Made by a program: the position numbers and the translations under genes. Positions 51,022 to 59,916 of a DNA stretch of 64,000 bases are shown here, one piece after another; the stretch's first letter is position 1; the number at the start of each line of letters is the position of its first letter. Location: positions 682,001-746,000 of the forward strand of contig JADKDV010000001.1 in assembly GCA_016718315.1 (NCBI GenBank). The letters are read 5' to 3'. Below the pieces are notes generated by a model. It saw only the letters and a list, made by a program, of their open reading frames with translations, was not told the origin of the DNA and made no database searches. Source of the stretch: Candidatus Obscuribacter sp. (lineage in GTDB: Bacteria > Cyanobacteriota > Vampirovibrionia > Obscuribacterales > Obscuribacteraceae).

Positions 51022-53157
51022 GTGACTATAGAAAAACTCTTTAGCCCCGCCACAAACAAAATCACCTTTGTCAGTGCTCCACGCAGACGCTGCCTGGCTC
51101 TGGCAAGCACTCTAGTTTTGCTGGGTAATTTTGCCTCGGGCTCACTAATTGGTGCTTTTGCTGCCACAGCCAAAAAAGATTCCGCACCAAGCACTCTGCT
51201 TTTGCCACTGACACCGCGCATTGACGACAGTAATCTAAAAGAAGAAGAAAGCACAACGGCAAATGCCCCTCAGGGTGCTTCTAAAACGACTCCGGCAAAA
51301 GTTGAGAGCGAAGAACCACAAGTAATATTTAGCTCCAGCGAAATCAAAACTCAAGAACCTAAACTTGATGACGCCGAAACATCTGAATTAAAAGTACATC
51401 CCAATAAGATTTCGGCAGAAGCCGGTGATGCTTCTACCCGTCTGGAATTGGAAGCCTCCGAAGATGATCTGCGTATGGCAGAGTCGGATGCCCAGATTAA
51501 CGAAGACACCACACTCAAAGGCACCATTCAGATTGTTGCCGATGATACAGAGTATGACCAGGAGCGCAATACATTCCTGGGCACCGGTAATGCTGTGGCT
51601 GTTATCGGTGGGCAAAACAGCAAATTAGAAGCTGATGCCATACTTTATGATCAGAACACCCAGATGATTGATGCCAGAGGCAACGTCAAAATTGTGCGTG
51701 ATGGCAATTTGACCACTGGCTCATCTTTTAAGTTTAACGTCACTAGCGACGAATATCTAATAACCAAGCCCGATACCGAAGTCAAAGGCACCGAAATAAT
51801 TGCTCGTAGTGCTTATGGTAAAGGCACCCAAGGTCTGACTTTCAAAAACGGCACGATGACGATGCCCAAGGCATTTCACATCGGCAGAAACGTGGCCTTT
51901 GGTCCCTTGACTCAGCAACAAGAGCTGATGGACCGCACAGCTCACCCTGAAGTATTTTTGCCAGAAAAACCATCCTTTACTTTTAAAGCGCGCAAGATGG
52001 TCTATGAGCGCTACAAAGAGTCCGGCAACCTGACAGTGTTTGGTGGCAAGCTAGCTTTTGGTCGTTTCAATGTACCCCTGCCCAAATTCGTTGCTACAGT
52101 AGGCACCGAGAGCAGAGTCACCTTCCCCATAACGCCTATGATTACAAACAATTTGCAATCAGGCGGTATCAACATCGGTCCTAACTTCAACACACCTATG
52201 GGTAAGACTGGCGTTCTCAGCTGGGCTCCGATGATCCAGCTAGGAGGTCGCGGTACCAATGGCAACAGTAACTCTGGCAGTACCGGTCTTTCTGGCCAAG
52301 TGGCCTTCAACAACGCCCGCATCAGTTCACACATTGCTTATGGCTCTGTATCTAACCTCTTTATTGCTGACTTTAAAGCAAAACTGAGCGACAAGACTAT
52401 GTTCCAGGCAGGCGTCAACCGCTTCATGCAGGGCGGTCTGGACGGCTACAGACGCCCTCACTTGATTGCCGAAGTAGTGGACAATAGATATGTAAGAATA
52501 CCCAAATATCTATCTGGCATTGGCTTCCGTACAGCCGCCGGCGCCATGCAGGACAACCCCCAGCTCATCAACCTCAATCCCGAATACGCCAAACTCTTTG
52601 GTGGACCAACTACTTCCAAGAGTCAGCCTTCGGCCTTTAGATTATCAGAACAAATCACCACTACCACTCAGCCACTCTTTAGCGTAGGCAACGAAAAGGT
52701 CGGAGCACGCGGTTATATCTTTGGTGGTCTGGGACTCAATGCTTATTCCTCTGGCAACTACCGTGCTCTCTTACAAGCTGGTCCGACCATCGAAACACGC
52801 CTCAAAAGAGCGAGATTTCAATTTGGTTACGTGCAGTCAGCTGTACGCGGCAGCTCACCATTTGTATTTGACCAGTTTATCCAGGGTCAGCGCTCAGCCT
52901 ATATCTCTGGCGATATCAAAGTGCATAAGTACCTGACATTGGGTGGTAGCTATGGCTACAACCTCAACAGTCGACTGGCTTATAACAAGTCATTTACAGC
53001 CGCTATTGGTCCAGATGACTTTAAATTGCTTCTCACTCGCAACACAATCACAGGTCAAAATCGCATGGGCTTTGACGTGCTCTACGGCGCCCCTGTGCCA
53101 TTTCAAAAACTTGTACTTAAGGGTAGTGGTGACCACGGTAATTTAACAGGTCTCTAA
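51022..53157 (+). CDS. LptD/OstA-like outer-membrane LPS assembly protein
   Basis: This 711-residue protein has a signal sequence at about residues 15-49 (CLALASTLVLLGNFASGSLI) and an acidic, low-complexity stretch to about residue 160. An OstA/LptA jellyroll follows (TIQIVADDTEYDQERNTF, EADAILYDQNTQMIDARGNV), then a C-terminal region with beta-barrel pattern (GPTIETRLKRARFQFGYV, YLTLGGSYGYNLNS). LptD with LptE inserts lipopolysaccharide in the outer leaflet; cyanobacterial LptD-like proteins have similar shapes. The start is GTG at 51022 with a poor ribosome site. Together with LpxC and LpxD here it supports a lipid A-making diderm. Confidence 0.78.
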   Translation: MTIEKLFSPATNKITFVSAPRRRCLALASTLVLLGNFASGSLIGAFAATAKKDSAPSTLLLPLTPRIDDSNLKEEESTTANAPQGASKTTPAKVESEEPQVIFSSSEIKTQEPKLDDAETSELKVHPNKISAEAGDASTRLELEASEDDLRMAESDAQINEDTTLKGTIQIVADDTEYDQERNTFLGTGNAVAVIGGQNSKLEADAILYDQNTQMIDARGNVKIVRDGNLTTGSSFKFNVTSDEYLITKPDTEVKGTEIIARSAYGKGTQGLTFKNGTMTMPKAFHIGRNVAFGPLTQQQELMDRTAHPEVFLPEKPSFTFKARKMVYERYKESGNLTVFGGKLAFGRFNVPLPKFVATVGTESRVTFPITPMITNNLQSGGINIGPNFNTPMGKTGVLSWAPMIQLGGRGTNGNSNSGSTGLSGQVAFNNARISSHIAYGSVSNLFIADFKAKLSDKTMFQAGVNRFMQGGLDGYRRPHLIAEVVDNRYVRIPKYLSGIGFRTAAGAMQDNPQLINLNPEYAKLFGGPTTSKSQPSAFRLSEQITTTTQPLFSVGNEKVGARGYIFGGLGLNAYSSGNYRALLQAGPTIETRLKRARFQFGYVQSAVRGSSPFVFDQFIQGQRSAYISGDIKVHKYLTLGGSYGYNLNSRLAYNKSFTAAIGPDDFKLLLTRNTITGQNRMGFDVLYGAPVPFQKLVLKGSGDHGNLTGL

Positions 53158-53208
53158 AAACCCAATTTATCGGTAGAATGACTCAAGCCTTTAAAATAGG
53201 GCTTTATT

Positions 53209-54243
53209 TTGTCAGTTAAAACGGGTCCTCAAGTGGAAAGCGCCAGCATAGATAATCTCCTCAGAAACAATCTCCCGGCCCTCGGGGTCGACCTCGGAGG
53301 GACCAAAATCAGGGCCGCCCTGGTCAAAGATGGCCAGGTAGTCTCAGAACCCAGGCAGATACCAACCCCCCTCGGTCCTGAAAAAATCATTGATGGTATT
53401 GTCGAGCTTGTACGCAGCTTCCAGACTGACATAAAAGAAGCTGTTGGTACTCAGTCAATGGGTATCGCCGGAGTGGGCGTGGCTACAGCCGGTATAGTCG
53501 ATTGCAATAGTGGAGAGATACTCGGCTCCACTGGCAACTTGCCTGGATGGAGCGGCACATCGCTCAAACGTGTTATCGAAAGCCAGATATTGCTACCCGT
53601 ACACGTCGACAACGACGCCAATGCTGCCGCTTACGGTGAAGCTAGCTCCAGGGGTCTTATGCACAGTAACTGTGTCGTGACAGTTACGCTTGGCACCGGT
53701 ATTGGTGGCGGACTGGTAATCAATGGCAAGATGTTTAGAGGCGCTCACTGGGGCGGTGGCGAAATCGGCCACATGAAGATAAACCTCAATAACAAAAGAC
53801 TTTGTACCTGTGGTCTCTTTGATTGTTGGGAAGCTTATGGCTCAGGACGCGGTCTTGTGGCAACAGGACATGATGTACTGTCAGGACTGAGCCCGGAGCA
53901 GACACCTTGGGTCAAGGGCGATTTGACAACCCATATGATCGTAGCCGCCGCAAAAAACAACGACATCGTCGCTAAGCGCATCATGCACATGTGGCATGAA
54001 CACATTGCCTGCGGCATCAGCAGCCTGGCTCATATACTCGATCCCGATGTCTTTATTGTCACCGGTGGTCTGGCTGATTGTGTTGACTTTGCTCTTTTGC
54101 AAGAGCTAGTGGTAGACAGGGTCTTGCCCCGCATTGGCGACAATCTCACTATCCACAAATCCGAATTAGAGGGACTGGCCGGCATTGTTGGTGCCGCCCA
54201 GTTAGTCCTCGATAGCTTACTTGATAGAGCTGTTGCTTACTGA
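53209..54243 (+). CDS. ROK-family glucokinase
   Basis: This 344-residue sugar kinase has LGVDLGGTKIRAALVKDG for ATP binding, VDNDANAAAYGEA for the catalytic Asp and CTCGLFDCWEAYGSG, the ROK zinc motif. It probably phosphorylates glucose to glucose-6-phosphate, which would feed the zwf pathway elsewhere in the window. The start is TTG at 53209 with AGGG seven bases upstream. It lies 50 bases after the LptD-like gene and converges with a DUF4139 gene. Confidence 0.93.
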   Translation: MSVKTGPQVESASIDNLLRNNLPALGVDLGGTKIRAALVKDGQVVSEPRQIPTPLGPEKIIDGIVELVRSFQTDIKEAVGTQSMGIAGVGVATAGIVDCNSGEILGSTGNLPGWSGTSLKRVIESQILLPVHVDNDANAAAYGEASSRGLMHSNCVVTVTLGTGIGGGLVINGKMFRGAHWGGGEIGHMKINLNNKRLCTCGLFDCWEAYGSGRGLVATGHDVLSGLSPEQTPWVKGDLTTHMIVAAAKNNDIVAKRIMHMWHEHIACGISSLAHILDPDVFIVTGGLADCVDFALLQELVVDRVLPRIGDNLTIHKSELEGLAGIVGAAQLVLDSLLDRAVAY

Positions 54244-54250
54244 TTGGTGC

Positions 54251-55711
54251 TTAGCGCACTTCCACTGTATAAGTAACTTTTTCTTCGCTGTTTGGTGCCA
54301 CTTTGATGGCAAACTCAAAACTATGGGCATCCTTTTTTGTGTAAGGCAGGCTTGAGTTGAGGATTTTCCAGTCACCCCAGGTGTGTTCGACACTGGTTAC
54401 TGTCACTGCTTCTTTTTTGTGATTGCGAATACTGATACTGTAGCTCAGTCTTTGCACGCGATCGTTGACTTGCTGCTGTCCAGTCTGGACGCGCTCTCCC
54501 ACTATGTCAAAGGCATCACCAAGATAGACTCTGATTTTTTCGTCTTTAGCAGTGTGATCGATTAAGTCTTCGCCAACAAATTGCAGAGCACCATCATTGT
54601 CTTTTTTGTAGACTCTTACTTTGCCTTTAGGCATCGGCATACCGAGGTTGTTTGCCTGGGTATTAGCCAACTCCAGTTTGACATTGATTTTTTTGCTCTG
54701 GTCGCCACCACCACCATAGTAGGGCTGGACACCGCCATTACTATCAAAGATATAGAGCTTTTTGACCGGTACAGCACTGGCATTAAATAGAGTCAGTTGC
54801 TTGGTTTCGTTATCTCTGACATCGGTCTTACCCTTGAGGCTGTAGAGATGGTATTCGGCAAATGCTTGCTCAGCAAACTGCGGCTCGGCAGCAGAGGACT
54901 TGGCGTAAGCCATTTCCATTTGGGGTGCCATAGCGTCAGCGTTTTGCACTTTGTGCACATCACCAGCCATTAGTTTAAGAGCTGCGTTTTTGTATGTGGC
55001 ACCAGATTTGTTATCGAGAGTGACCCAGCTAGTGAGATCTAACATGCTATCGTCGGCATTGGCTACAGCTACATAATCACATTTCCAATTGAGCCCCTGA
55101 GTCTGATAGCTAATCTCAGTATTATGCACGCCAGCTTTTTCTGATTCGAGCTTCCATAAAAGTGATGGTTTTGAGACAAGTCCATCTGGTAATTCGGTGA
55201 TTTCGAGCTCACCACCCGCACCAACTACAATACCACTACCGGTTTTAACCACAGTAGCTTGTCTACGCTCAGAGACATTGCCATTACTATCAGAGACACT
55301 GACAGAGGGGCTAGACAGGAGAGTGCCAGTGATCTCGCGCACACCACCACTGGAGAGATACTGATTAAACTTGACAGTTTTACCCACCGAGCGAGCCAGG
55401 ATAGTATCCATATCCATCAAATCAAATTGATAGTTTTGCTCCCTCACGGCCACAGCATTTGGTGCAGTAAGACTGGTAAAACTGACCGTTGTAGGATCGA
55501 TACCTGCTGCTACATCCTCAAAACGGACATAGTTGATACCGTCTTTGAGAGTAATATCGCGGTTGTCTCTGACCAGTCCAAAATTTTGATTATAGATAGT
55601 GATTGACACATCTTTTGAGTCGGAGACTTCCTCCAGAGCCCTGGCTCCGTAGGATGAGGCTAAAGTGAGTGCGAGCGCTACGGTGAGTGACTTTAAAATG
55701 GTGCGTGACAT
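54251..55711 (-). CDS. DUF4139 domain secreted protein, copy 2
   Basis: This 486-residue protein has a signal peptide (LKSLTVALALTLASSYGARA, then LEEVSDSK). The mature protein is mainly beta (DVSITIYNQNFGLVRDNRDI), with GLNWKCDYVAVANADD and DLTSWVTLDNKSGATYKNAA, hallmarks of the DUF4139 family. The role of this family is not known. It is a tandem duplicate of the next gene upstream (55727-57196); the protein core is very similar and the DNA differs mainly at third positions. It is the last gene of the leftward envelope cluster. Confidence 0.85.
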   Translation of the reverse strand: MSRTILKSLTVALALTLASSYGARALEEVSDSKDVSITIYNQNFGLVRDNRDITLKDGINYVRFEDVAAGIDPTTVSFTSLTAPNAVAVREQNYQFDLMDMDTILARSVGKTVKFNQYLSSGGVREITGTLLSSPSVSVSDSNGNVSERRQATVVKTGSGIVVGAGGELEITELPDGLVSKPSLLWKLESEKAGVHNTEISYQTQGLNWKCDYVAVANADDSMLDLTSWVTLDNKSGATYKNAALKLMAGDVHKVQNADAMAPQMEMAYAKSSAAEPQFAEQAFAEYHLYSLKGKTDVRDNETKQLTLFNASAVPVKKLYIFDSNGGVQPYYGGGGDQSKKINVKLELANTQANNLGMPMPKGKVRVYKKDNDGALQFVGEDLIDHTAKDEKIRVYLGDAFDIVGERVQTGQQQVNDRVQRLSYSISIRNHKKEAVTVTSVEHTWGDWKILNSSLPYTKKDAHSFEFAIKVAPNSEEKVTYTVEVR

Positions 55712-55726
55712 TATGCTTTTCCTGTT

Positions 55727-57196
55727 TTAATAGCGATATTCAACATCGTAAGTAACCTTGGACTCAGAGTTAGCTGGCACTTTGACAGCAAACTCAAACG
55801 TATGTGAGTCTTTCTTTGTAAATTCCTGACTGTTATTTTGTATTTTCCAGTCACCATAAGCGTGACCGACATAAGTAATCGTCGCTGCACTTTCTTTGTG
55901 GTTACGCAAGCTTATTTCCCAGCTTTCGCGGCGCTGGTGTTGATTTAGCTGCTGATTATTAGTTTGCTTTTGCTCACCGACAAGATCAAAAGCATCGCCG
56001 ATATAGACTCTAACTTTTTCGTCTTTTGGTGTATGATCGATTAAGTCTTCACCAATAAATTGCAAAGCACCGTCATTGTCTTTTTTGTAGACACGTACCT
56101 TACCTTTAGGCATGGGCATGCCGAGATTATTGTCTTTGGTATTGGCGACTTCTAGTTTGACATTGATCTTGCCCCCACTACCAGTGGGTCGGGAATAGAC
56201 TTGTTGTGCCTGGGGCTCATAGATATAGAGTTTTTTGACAGGCACACCGCTAGCATTAAACAGCGTCATCTGCTTGGTCTCTTTATCACGCAGGTCGGTC
56301 TTACCAGCTAGGGTATAGAGATGATACTCAGCAAAAGACTGCTCACTAAACTGGGGCGCAGCCGCTCTGCCTGCCGACATCATCACGCCTTTAAATCTCA
56401 TTGGTTGTGCCACAGGTTGCACTTTATGGACATCTCCAGCCATAAGTTTGAGAGCGGCATCTTTGTATGTAGCCCCTGACTTATTATCGAGAGTGACCCA
56501 GCTAGTCAGATCCAGTGATGTATCGTCAGCATTAGCCACTGCCACATAATCACATTTCCAGTTGAGCCCCTGGGTCTGATAGCGGATTTCGGTATTGTGC
56601 ACACCGGCTTTATCACATGCAAGCTTCCATAATAGTGATGGCTTAGCGATAAGTCCCTGGGGCAATTCGCCTATCTCAAGCACACCTTGAGGTCCCACTA
56701 CGATGCCACTGCCTGTTTTGACTACGATAGCTTGGGAGCGCTGCGAGACATTACCATTGCTATCAGAGACGTTAACAGCCGGACTGGATAGCAAAGTACC
56801 GGTAATCTCTTTGACTGCACCAGCACCAAAGGTCTGGGTAAACTTGACTGTCTTACCTATAGAACGGGACAAGATGGTATTTAAGTCCATCAGATCAAAC
56901 TGATAATTTTGCTCTTTAACAGCCACTGCATCTGGTGCTGTAAGTGAAATAAAGCTGACAGTAGTAGGGTCAATGCCGCTAGCAATACCGTCAAATCTCA
57001 GATAGTTGATACCGTTAGCAAGTGTGACCTGACGATTGTCTCTTACCAGTCCAAAATTTTGGTTATAGACAGTAATGGAGACATCTTTAGACTCAGATAC
57101 TTCAATAGCTGAGGCAGCCTGACATGCCATTAGACAGAGGCTAGAGGCCACCGCCAAAAACTCGCCAAGCCCTGTTTTTGGTCGCTTCAATGACAT
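55727..57196 (-). CDS. DUF4139 domain secreted protein, copy 1
   Basis: This 489-residue paralogue of the neighbouring gene has a signal peptide ending near CQAASA. Conserved blocks are VSITVYNQNFGLVRDNRQVT, LNWKCDYVAVANADDTSLDL and GMPMPKGKVRVYKKDNDGAL, shared almost word for word with copy 2. The greatest divergence is in the middle (SAGRAAAPQFSEQ against SSAAEPQFAEQ) and in a polar loop (QQVYSRPTGSGG). It follows lpxC, 18 bases downstream. An envelope-associated role is inferred from position only. Confidence 0.85.
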   Translation of the reverse strand: MSLKRPKTGLGEFLAVASSLCLMACQAASAIEVSESKDVSITVYNQNFGLVRDNRQVTLANGINYLRFDGIASGIDPTTVSFISLTAPDAVAVKEQNYQFDLMDLNTILSRSIGKTVKFTQTFGAGAVKEITGTLLSSPAVNVSDSNGNVSQRSQAIVVKTGSGIVVGPQGVLEIGELPQGLIAKPSLLWKLACDKAGVHNTEIRYQTQGLNWKCDYVAVANADDTSLDLTSWVTLDNKSGATYKDAALKLMAGDVHKVQPVAQPMRFKGVMMSAGRAAAPQFSEQSFAEYHLYTLAGKTDLRDKETKQMTLFNASGVPVKKLYIYEPQAQQVYSRPTGSGGKINVKLEVANTKDNNLGMPMPKGKVRVYKKDNDGALQFIGEDLIDHTPKDEKVRVYIGDAFDLVGEQKQTNNQQLNQHQRRESWEISLRNHKESAATITYVGHAYGDWKIQNNSQEFTKKDSHTFEFAVKVPANSESKVTYDVEYRY

Positions 57197-57214
57197 ATTT
57201 TATTCCTTTGCTTT

Positions 57215-58069
57215 TTAGTAGGTACCGAGCAGGGACACCAGTTTGCGGGCTATATCCACGTCCATCTCGTGACCACCCTTGATACTGATAAAACGAGCCT
57301 TGATGCGCATCGGATTGATACCGATGAGAGCAAGGTCACCAATCAAATCCAATAGTTTGTGCCTGACTGGCTCGTCTGGATAGCGCAGAGGCATGGTAAA
57401 TCCATCATCGGTCATACTGACCACGTCTTTATCAAGACCGAGCAGTATATGGTCTTTAAGCATGCCAAAAGTACGAGCTTCAAAAATCTCTTTGGCATCT
57501 ATTGATGGATCCCAGCTCTGCCACTTCTGACCAATCAACGGATGTTTCCAATCCATCAAATAAGTCACGCTAAACTTATCAGCCGGTACAGCCATCAAAG
57601 CCCGGTCGCCTTTAGCCACAGTCACGGCTTCAGGCAAAGCAATATCGCAGACCACTTCTTGTTTAGCTATACCTGACTCTTTAAATAGATTGATCCAAAA
57701 GTCAGCACTGCCATCATGCAAAGGCATCTCCGGTCCATCAACGGATACATAGAGATCGTCTATGCCCCAGAGAGTGGTAGCACAGAGGAAGTGCTCCACT
57801 ATACATAGCCTCACTTTGTCTACACCGAGCACCACATTGCGCATGGTGTTGACCACCATCGAGGCTCTGGCCGGCACAGCCACAGCAGAGGCTGTATTTT
57901 GGGCATCGCTAAGGAAGAAAACAATACCAGCCCCTCTGGGCGCACTATAAAGCGACACTGTAATTTGGCGTTTAGAAGTCAAACCTGGTCCGGTATAAGA
58001 GCCAAGCTTTTTAGCCGGATCCAGTGCCACAGTGGCATCAGCTATTGCCAGAGTATTACCCAAAGACAT
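57215..58069 (-). CDS. lpxC: UDP-3-O-acyl-N-acetylglucosamine deacetylase
   Basis: This zinc enzyme performs the committed step of lipid A synthesis. The 284 residues match LpxC. LCIVEHFLCATTLWGIDDL holds the His and Glu of the active site; PVRHKLLDLIGDL holds His and Asp; SIKGGHEMDVD holds the late catalytic His. It begins five bases after lpxD. In cyanobacteria lpxC is usually followed by fabZ and lpxA; here two DUF4139 genes follow instead. Confidence 0.95.
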   Translation of the reverse strand: MSLGNTLAIADATVALDPAKKLGSYTGPGLTSKRQITVSLYSAPRGAGIVFFLSDAQNTASAVAVPARASMVVNTMRNVVLGVDKVRLCIVEHFLCATTLWGIDDLYVSVDGPEMPLHDGSADFWINLFKESGIAKQEVVCDIALPEAVTVAKGDRALMAVPADKFSVTYLMDWKHPLIGQKWQSWDPSIDAKEIFEARTFGMLKDHILLGLDKDVVSMTDDGFTMPLRYPDEPVRHKLLDLIGDLALIGINPMRIKARFISIKGGHEMDVDIARKLVSLLGTY

Positions 58070-58074
58070 TGATA

Positions 58075-59187
58075 TTATTTCTCCAGATTTTGCTGCTCCA
58101 AAAGAGCAAGCCGTTTTTTGAGGTCTTTGACCTCATCCATTAGTTTGGGCAAACGACGCATAGCGACAATCTGTCCAAAAAATTCACGAGCGGGAGCAGC
58201 TGGCGTACCAGCATGGATTTCACCTGATTTGATATCGCGCATGGCACCAGATGCTCCTGAGAGGACACCATCAGGTTCCATCTTCATATGATCAGATAAG
58301 TTAGCGCTACCACCGAGCACACTGCGATCACCAATCGAGCATGAGCCACCCACAGCAGCGTTAGCAATAATCATTACTTCTTTGCCGATACGATTATTGT
58401 GGGCAATCATCACCAGGTTATCGATTTTGCTACCAGCACCAATTACAGTGGCACCCATTGTGGCTCTATCGATAGTGGCATAGGAGCCAATCTCAACATC
58501 GTCTTCCAGCACCACATTACCAATCTGAGGGATTTTGAGGAGTGGATTAGGAGCATCACTAAAATCTTTGGAGCCAGCCATGTTCTTTTCGAGGTTGGAT
58601 GGACGCTCAGTAACATAGCCAAAACCATCAGCACCAAGAGCAGCACCTTGCTGCATGATAACGCGGGAGCCAATTTTGACATAGTCGGCAATGAGACAGG
58701 CGGGATGCAAAAGACAGTCTTCACCAATGACCACTTCGCCGCCAATCACAGTATGCGACATGATGATTGTGCGAGCGCCAATTTTGCTTTTGGGTCCGAT
58801 CACCACATAAGGTCCAATAGCTACATCAGCGCCAATCTCGGCGCTCTCATCTACCACGGCTGTAGCGTGGATGCCTTTGGCAGGATAATAACGTTTAGGT
58901 TTGAGAGCTGTGAGGATGCGCTGGATAGCCAGGTTTGGCCTATCGACTAAAACCATATTGCGATCCGGAAAATCCAGTTCAGCACCAAGCGGTGCAACCA
59001 CAGCTTTAGCTTTGCATTCTGCTAATTTTTTGACTAGTTTGGCATCAAAGACAAAGGCTAAATCGTCCTCTGTGGCATGAAGTGGCGATGTCGATACTGT
59101 ATCGACTTTGAGATCGCCGTCTCCAGCCACCTTACCACCGATCATTTGTGCTATTTGAGCCAGGCTCATTGCCTGAGGGAGCTTCAT
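58075..59187 (-). CDS. lpxD: UDP-3-O-acylglucosamine N-acyltransferase
   Basis: This trimeric acyltransferase adds the second acyl chain in lipid A synthesis. The 370 residues have an N-terminal uridine-binding domain (SLAQIAQMIGGKVAGDGDL), hexapeptide beta-helix repeats from about residue 100 (IGADVAIGPYVVIGPKSKIG), the catalytic His in VMIAHNNRIGK, and a C-terminal coiled coil (LMDEVKDLKKRLALLEQQN). It lies between an ompH-like gene and lpxC, a common order. A strong hairpin lies upstream at 59224-59259. Confidence 0.96.
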   Translation of the reverse strand: MKLPQAMSLAQIAQMIGGKVAGDGDLKVDTVSTSPLHATEDDLAFVFDAKLVKKLAECKAKAVVAPLGAELDFPDRNMVLVDRPNLAIQRILTALKPKRYYPAKGIHATAVVDESAEIGADVAIGPYVVIGPKSKIGARTIIMSHTVIGGEVVIGEDCLLHPACLIADYVKIGSRVIMQQGAALGADGFGYVTERPSNLEKNMAGSKDFSDAPNPLLKIPQIGNVVLEDDVEIGSYATIDRATMGATVIGAGSKIDNLVMIAHNNRIGKEVMIIANAAVGGSCSIGDRSVLGGSANLSDHMKMEPDGVLSGASGAMRDIKSGEIHAGTPAAPAREFFGQIVAMRRLPKLMDEVKDLKKRLALLEQQNLEK

Positions 59188-59223
59188 TGATGCCTCCAGT
59201 TATGTTGCTAATTTAAGCCAAAC

Positions 59224-59259
59224 AGTTAGGCTTACCTGACATGACAGGTAAGCCTAACT
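59224..59259 (-). promoter_or_regulatory. Strong 15-bp hairpin between ompH and lpxD
   Basis: AGTTAGGCTTACCTG (59224-59238) pairs perfectly with CAGGTAAGCCTAACT (59245-59259) around a 6-base loop. The T-tract after it on the minus strand is poor (GTTTGG), so it may be a partial terminator, attenuator or RNA processing site that lowers lpxD/lpxC expression relative to ompH. Confidence 0.65.
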
Positions 59260-59299
59260 TAGATGACAGCTTACTGTCCCTTAAATTACTGAATGTCAG

Positions 59300-59821
59300 T
59301 TATTTAGTGGCAGTGCCTGTAGGAGCAGAAGCAGCCGAAAGGCGCTTGACTACACCGTCAGTAATATCGGTTCCACCAAGAAGAACAGCACCCTTCATGA
59401 ATACTGTTTCGAGCTTGCGGCTTGATGCTTCGGCTTTGATGGCTGAATCGATATCTGTTTCCAGGGTTGTTTCCATTGATTGAGCTTGAGCCTGAGCCTT
59501 TTTGTATTGCTCATCGATTTTCTTTTGCAGAGACTTCTGCAAGCTTTCTAGCTCAGCTTGAGGCTTCTTAGCGGTCTTGGCTTCTTCATATTGTTTGTTT
59601 GAATCTTCCAAGAGCTTGCGCACTGAGTCTTCGACTTTCTTCAGATCTTCAGCAGCCTTTTGAGCTTTGGTGAAGCTGGTGATTACCTTTTCACGGTCTA
59701 CCACGCCGATGGTAGAAGCAGGCTTAGCTGCTGTTTGCGCCTGCGCGAAGGCGGCACTAGCCATAGAAACAGTGATAACTGCACTGGCGGCTACGGCAAA
59801 AGTTTTTTGAACGTACTGCAT
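59300..59821 (-). CDS. OmpH/Skp-like periplasmic chaperone
   Basis: This protein of about 173 residues has a signal peptide (FAVAASAVITVSMASAAFAQ). The mature part starts with a short beta segment (IGVVDREKVITSF) and then a long coiled coil (AAEDLKKVEDSVRKLL, SLQKSLQKKIDEQYKKA), the tentacle of Skp-like chaperones. Skp escorts outer-membrane proteins to BamA. GGAGAG lies upstream of ATG 59821; an ATG 27 bases further up is less likely. The placement directly after bamA is classic. Confidence 0.9.
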   Translation of the reverse strand: MQYVQKTFAVAASAVITVSMASAAFAQAQTAAKPASTIGVVDREKVITSFTKAQKAAEDLKKVEDSVRKLLEDSNKQYEEAKTAKKPQAELESLQKSLQKKIDEQYKKAQAQAQSMETTLETDIDSAIKAEASSRKLETVFMKGAVLLGGTDITDGVVKRLSAASAPTGTATK

Positions 59822-59916
59822 TCTTCTCTCCATCACTAACAAAAACACATAGAAATGCGCCCGCCAAAGTTTACACCACTTGAGGATTACAAGGACAAAA
59901 ACAAGGTCCCCGCTTT

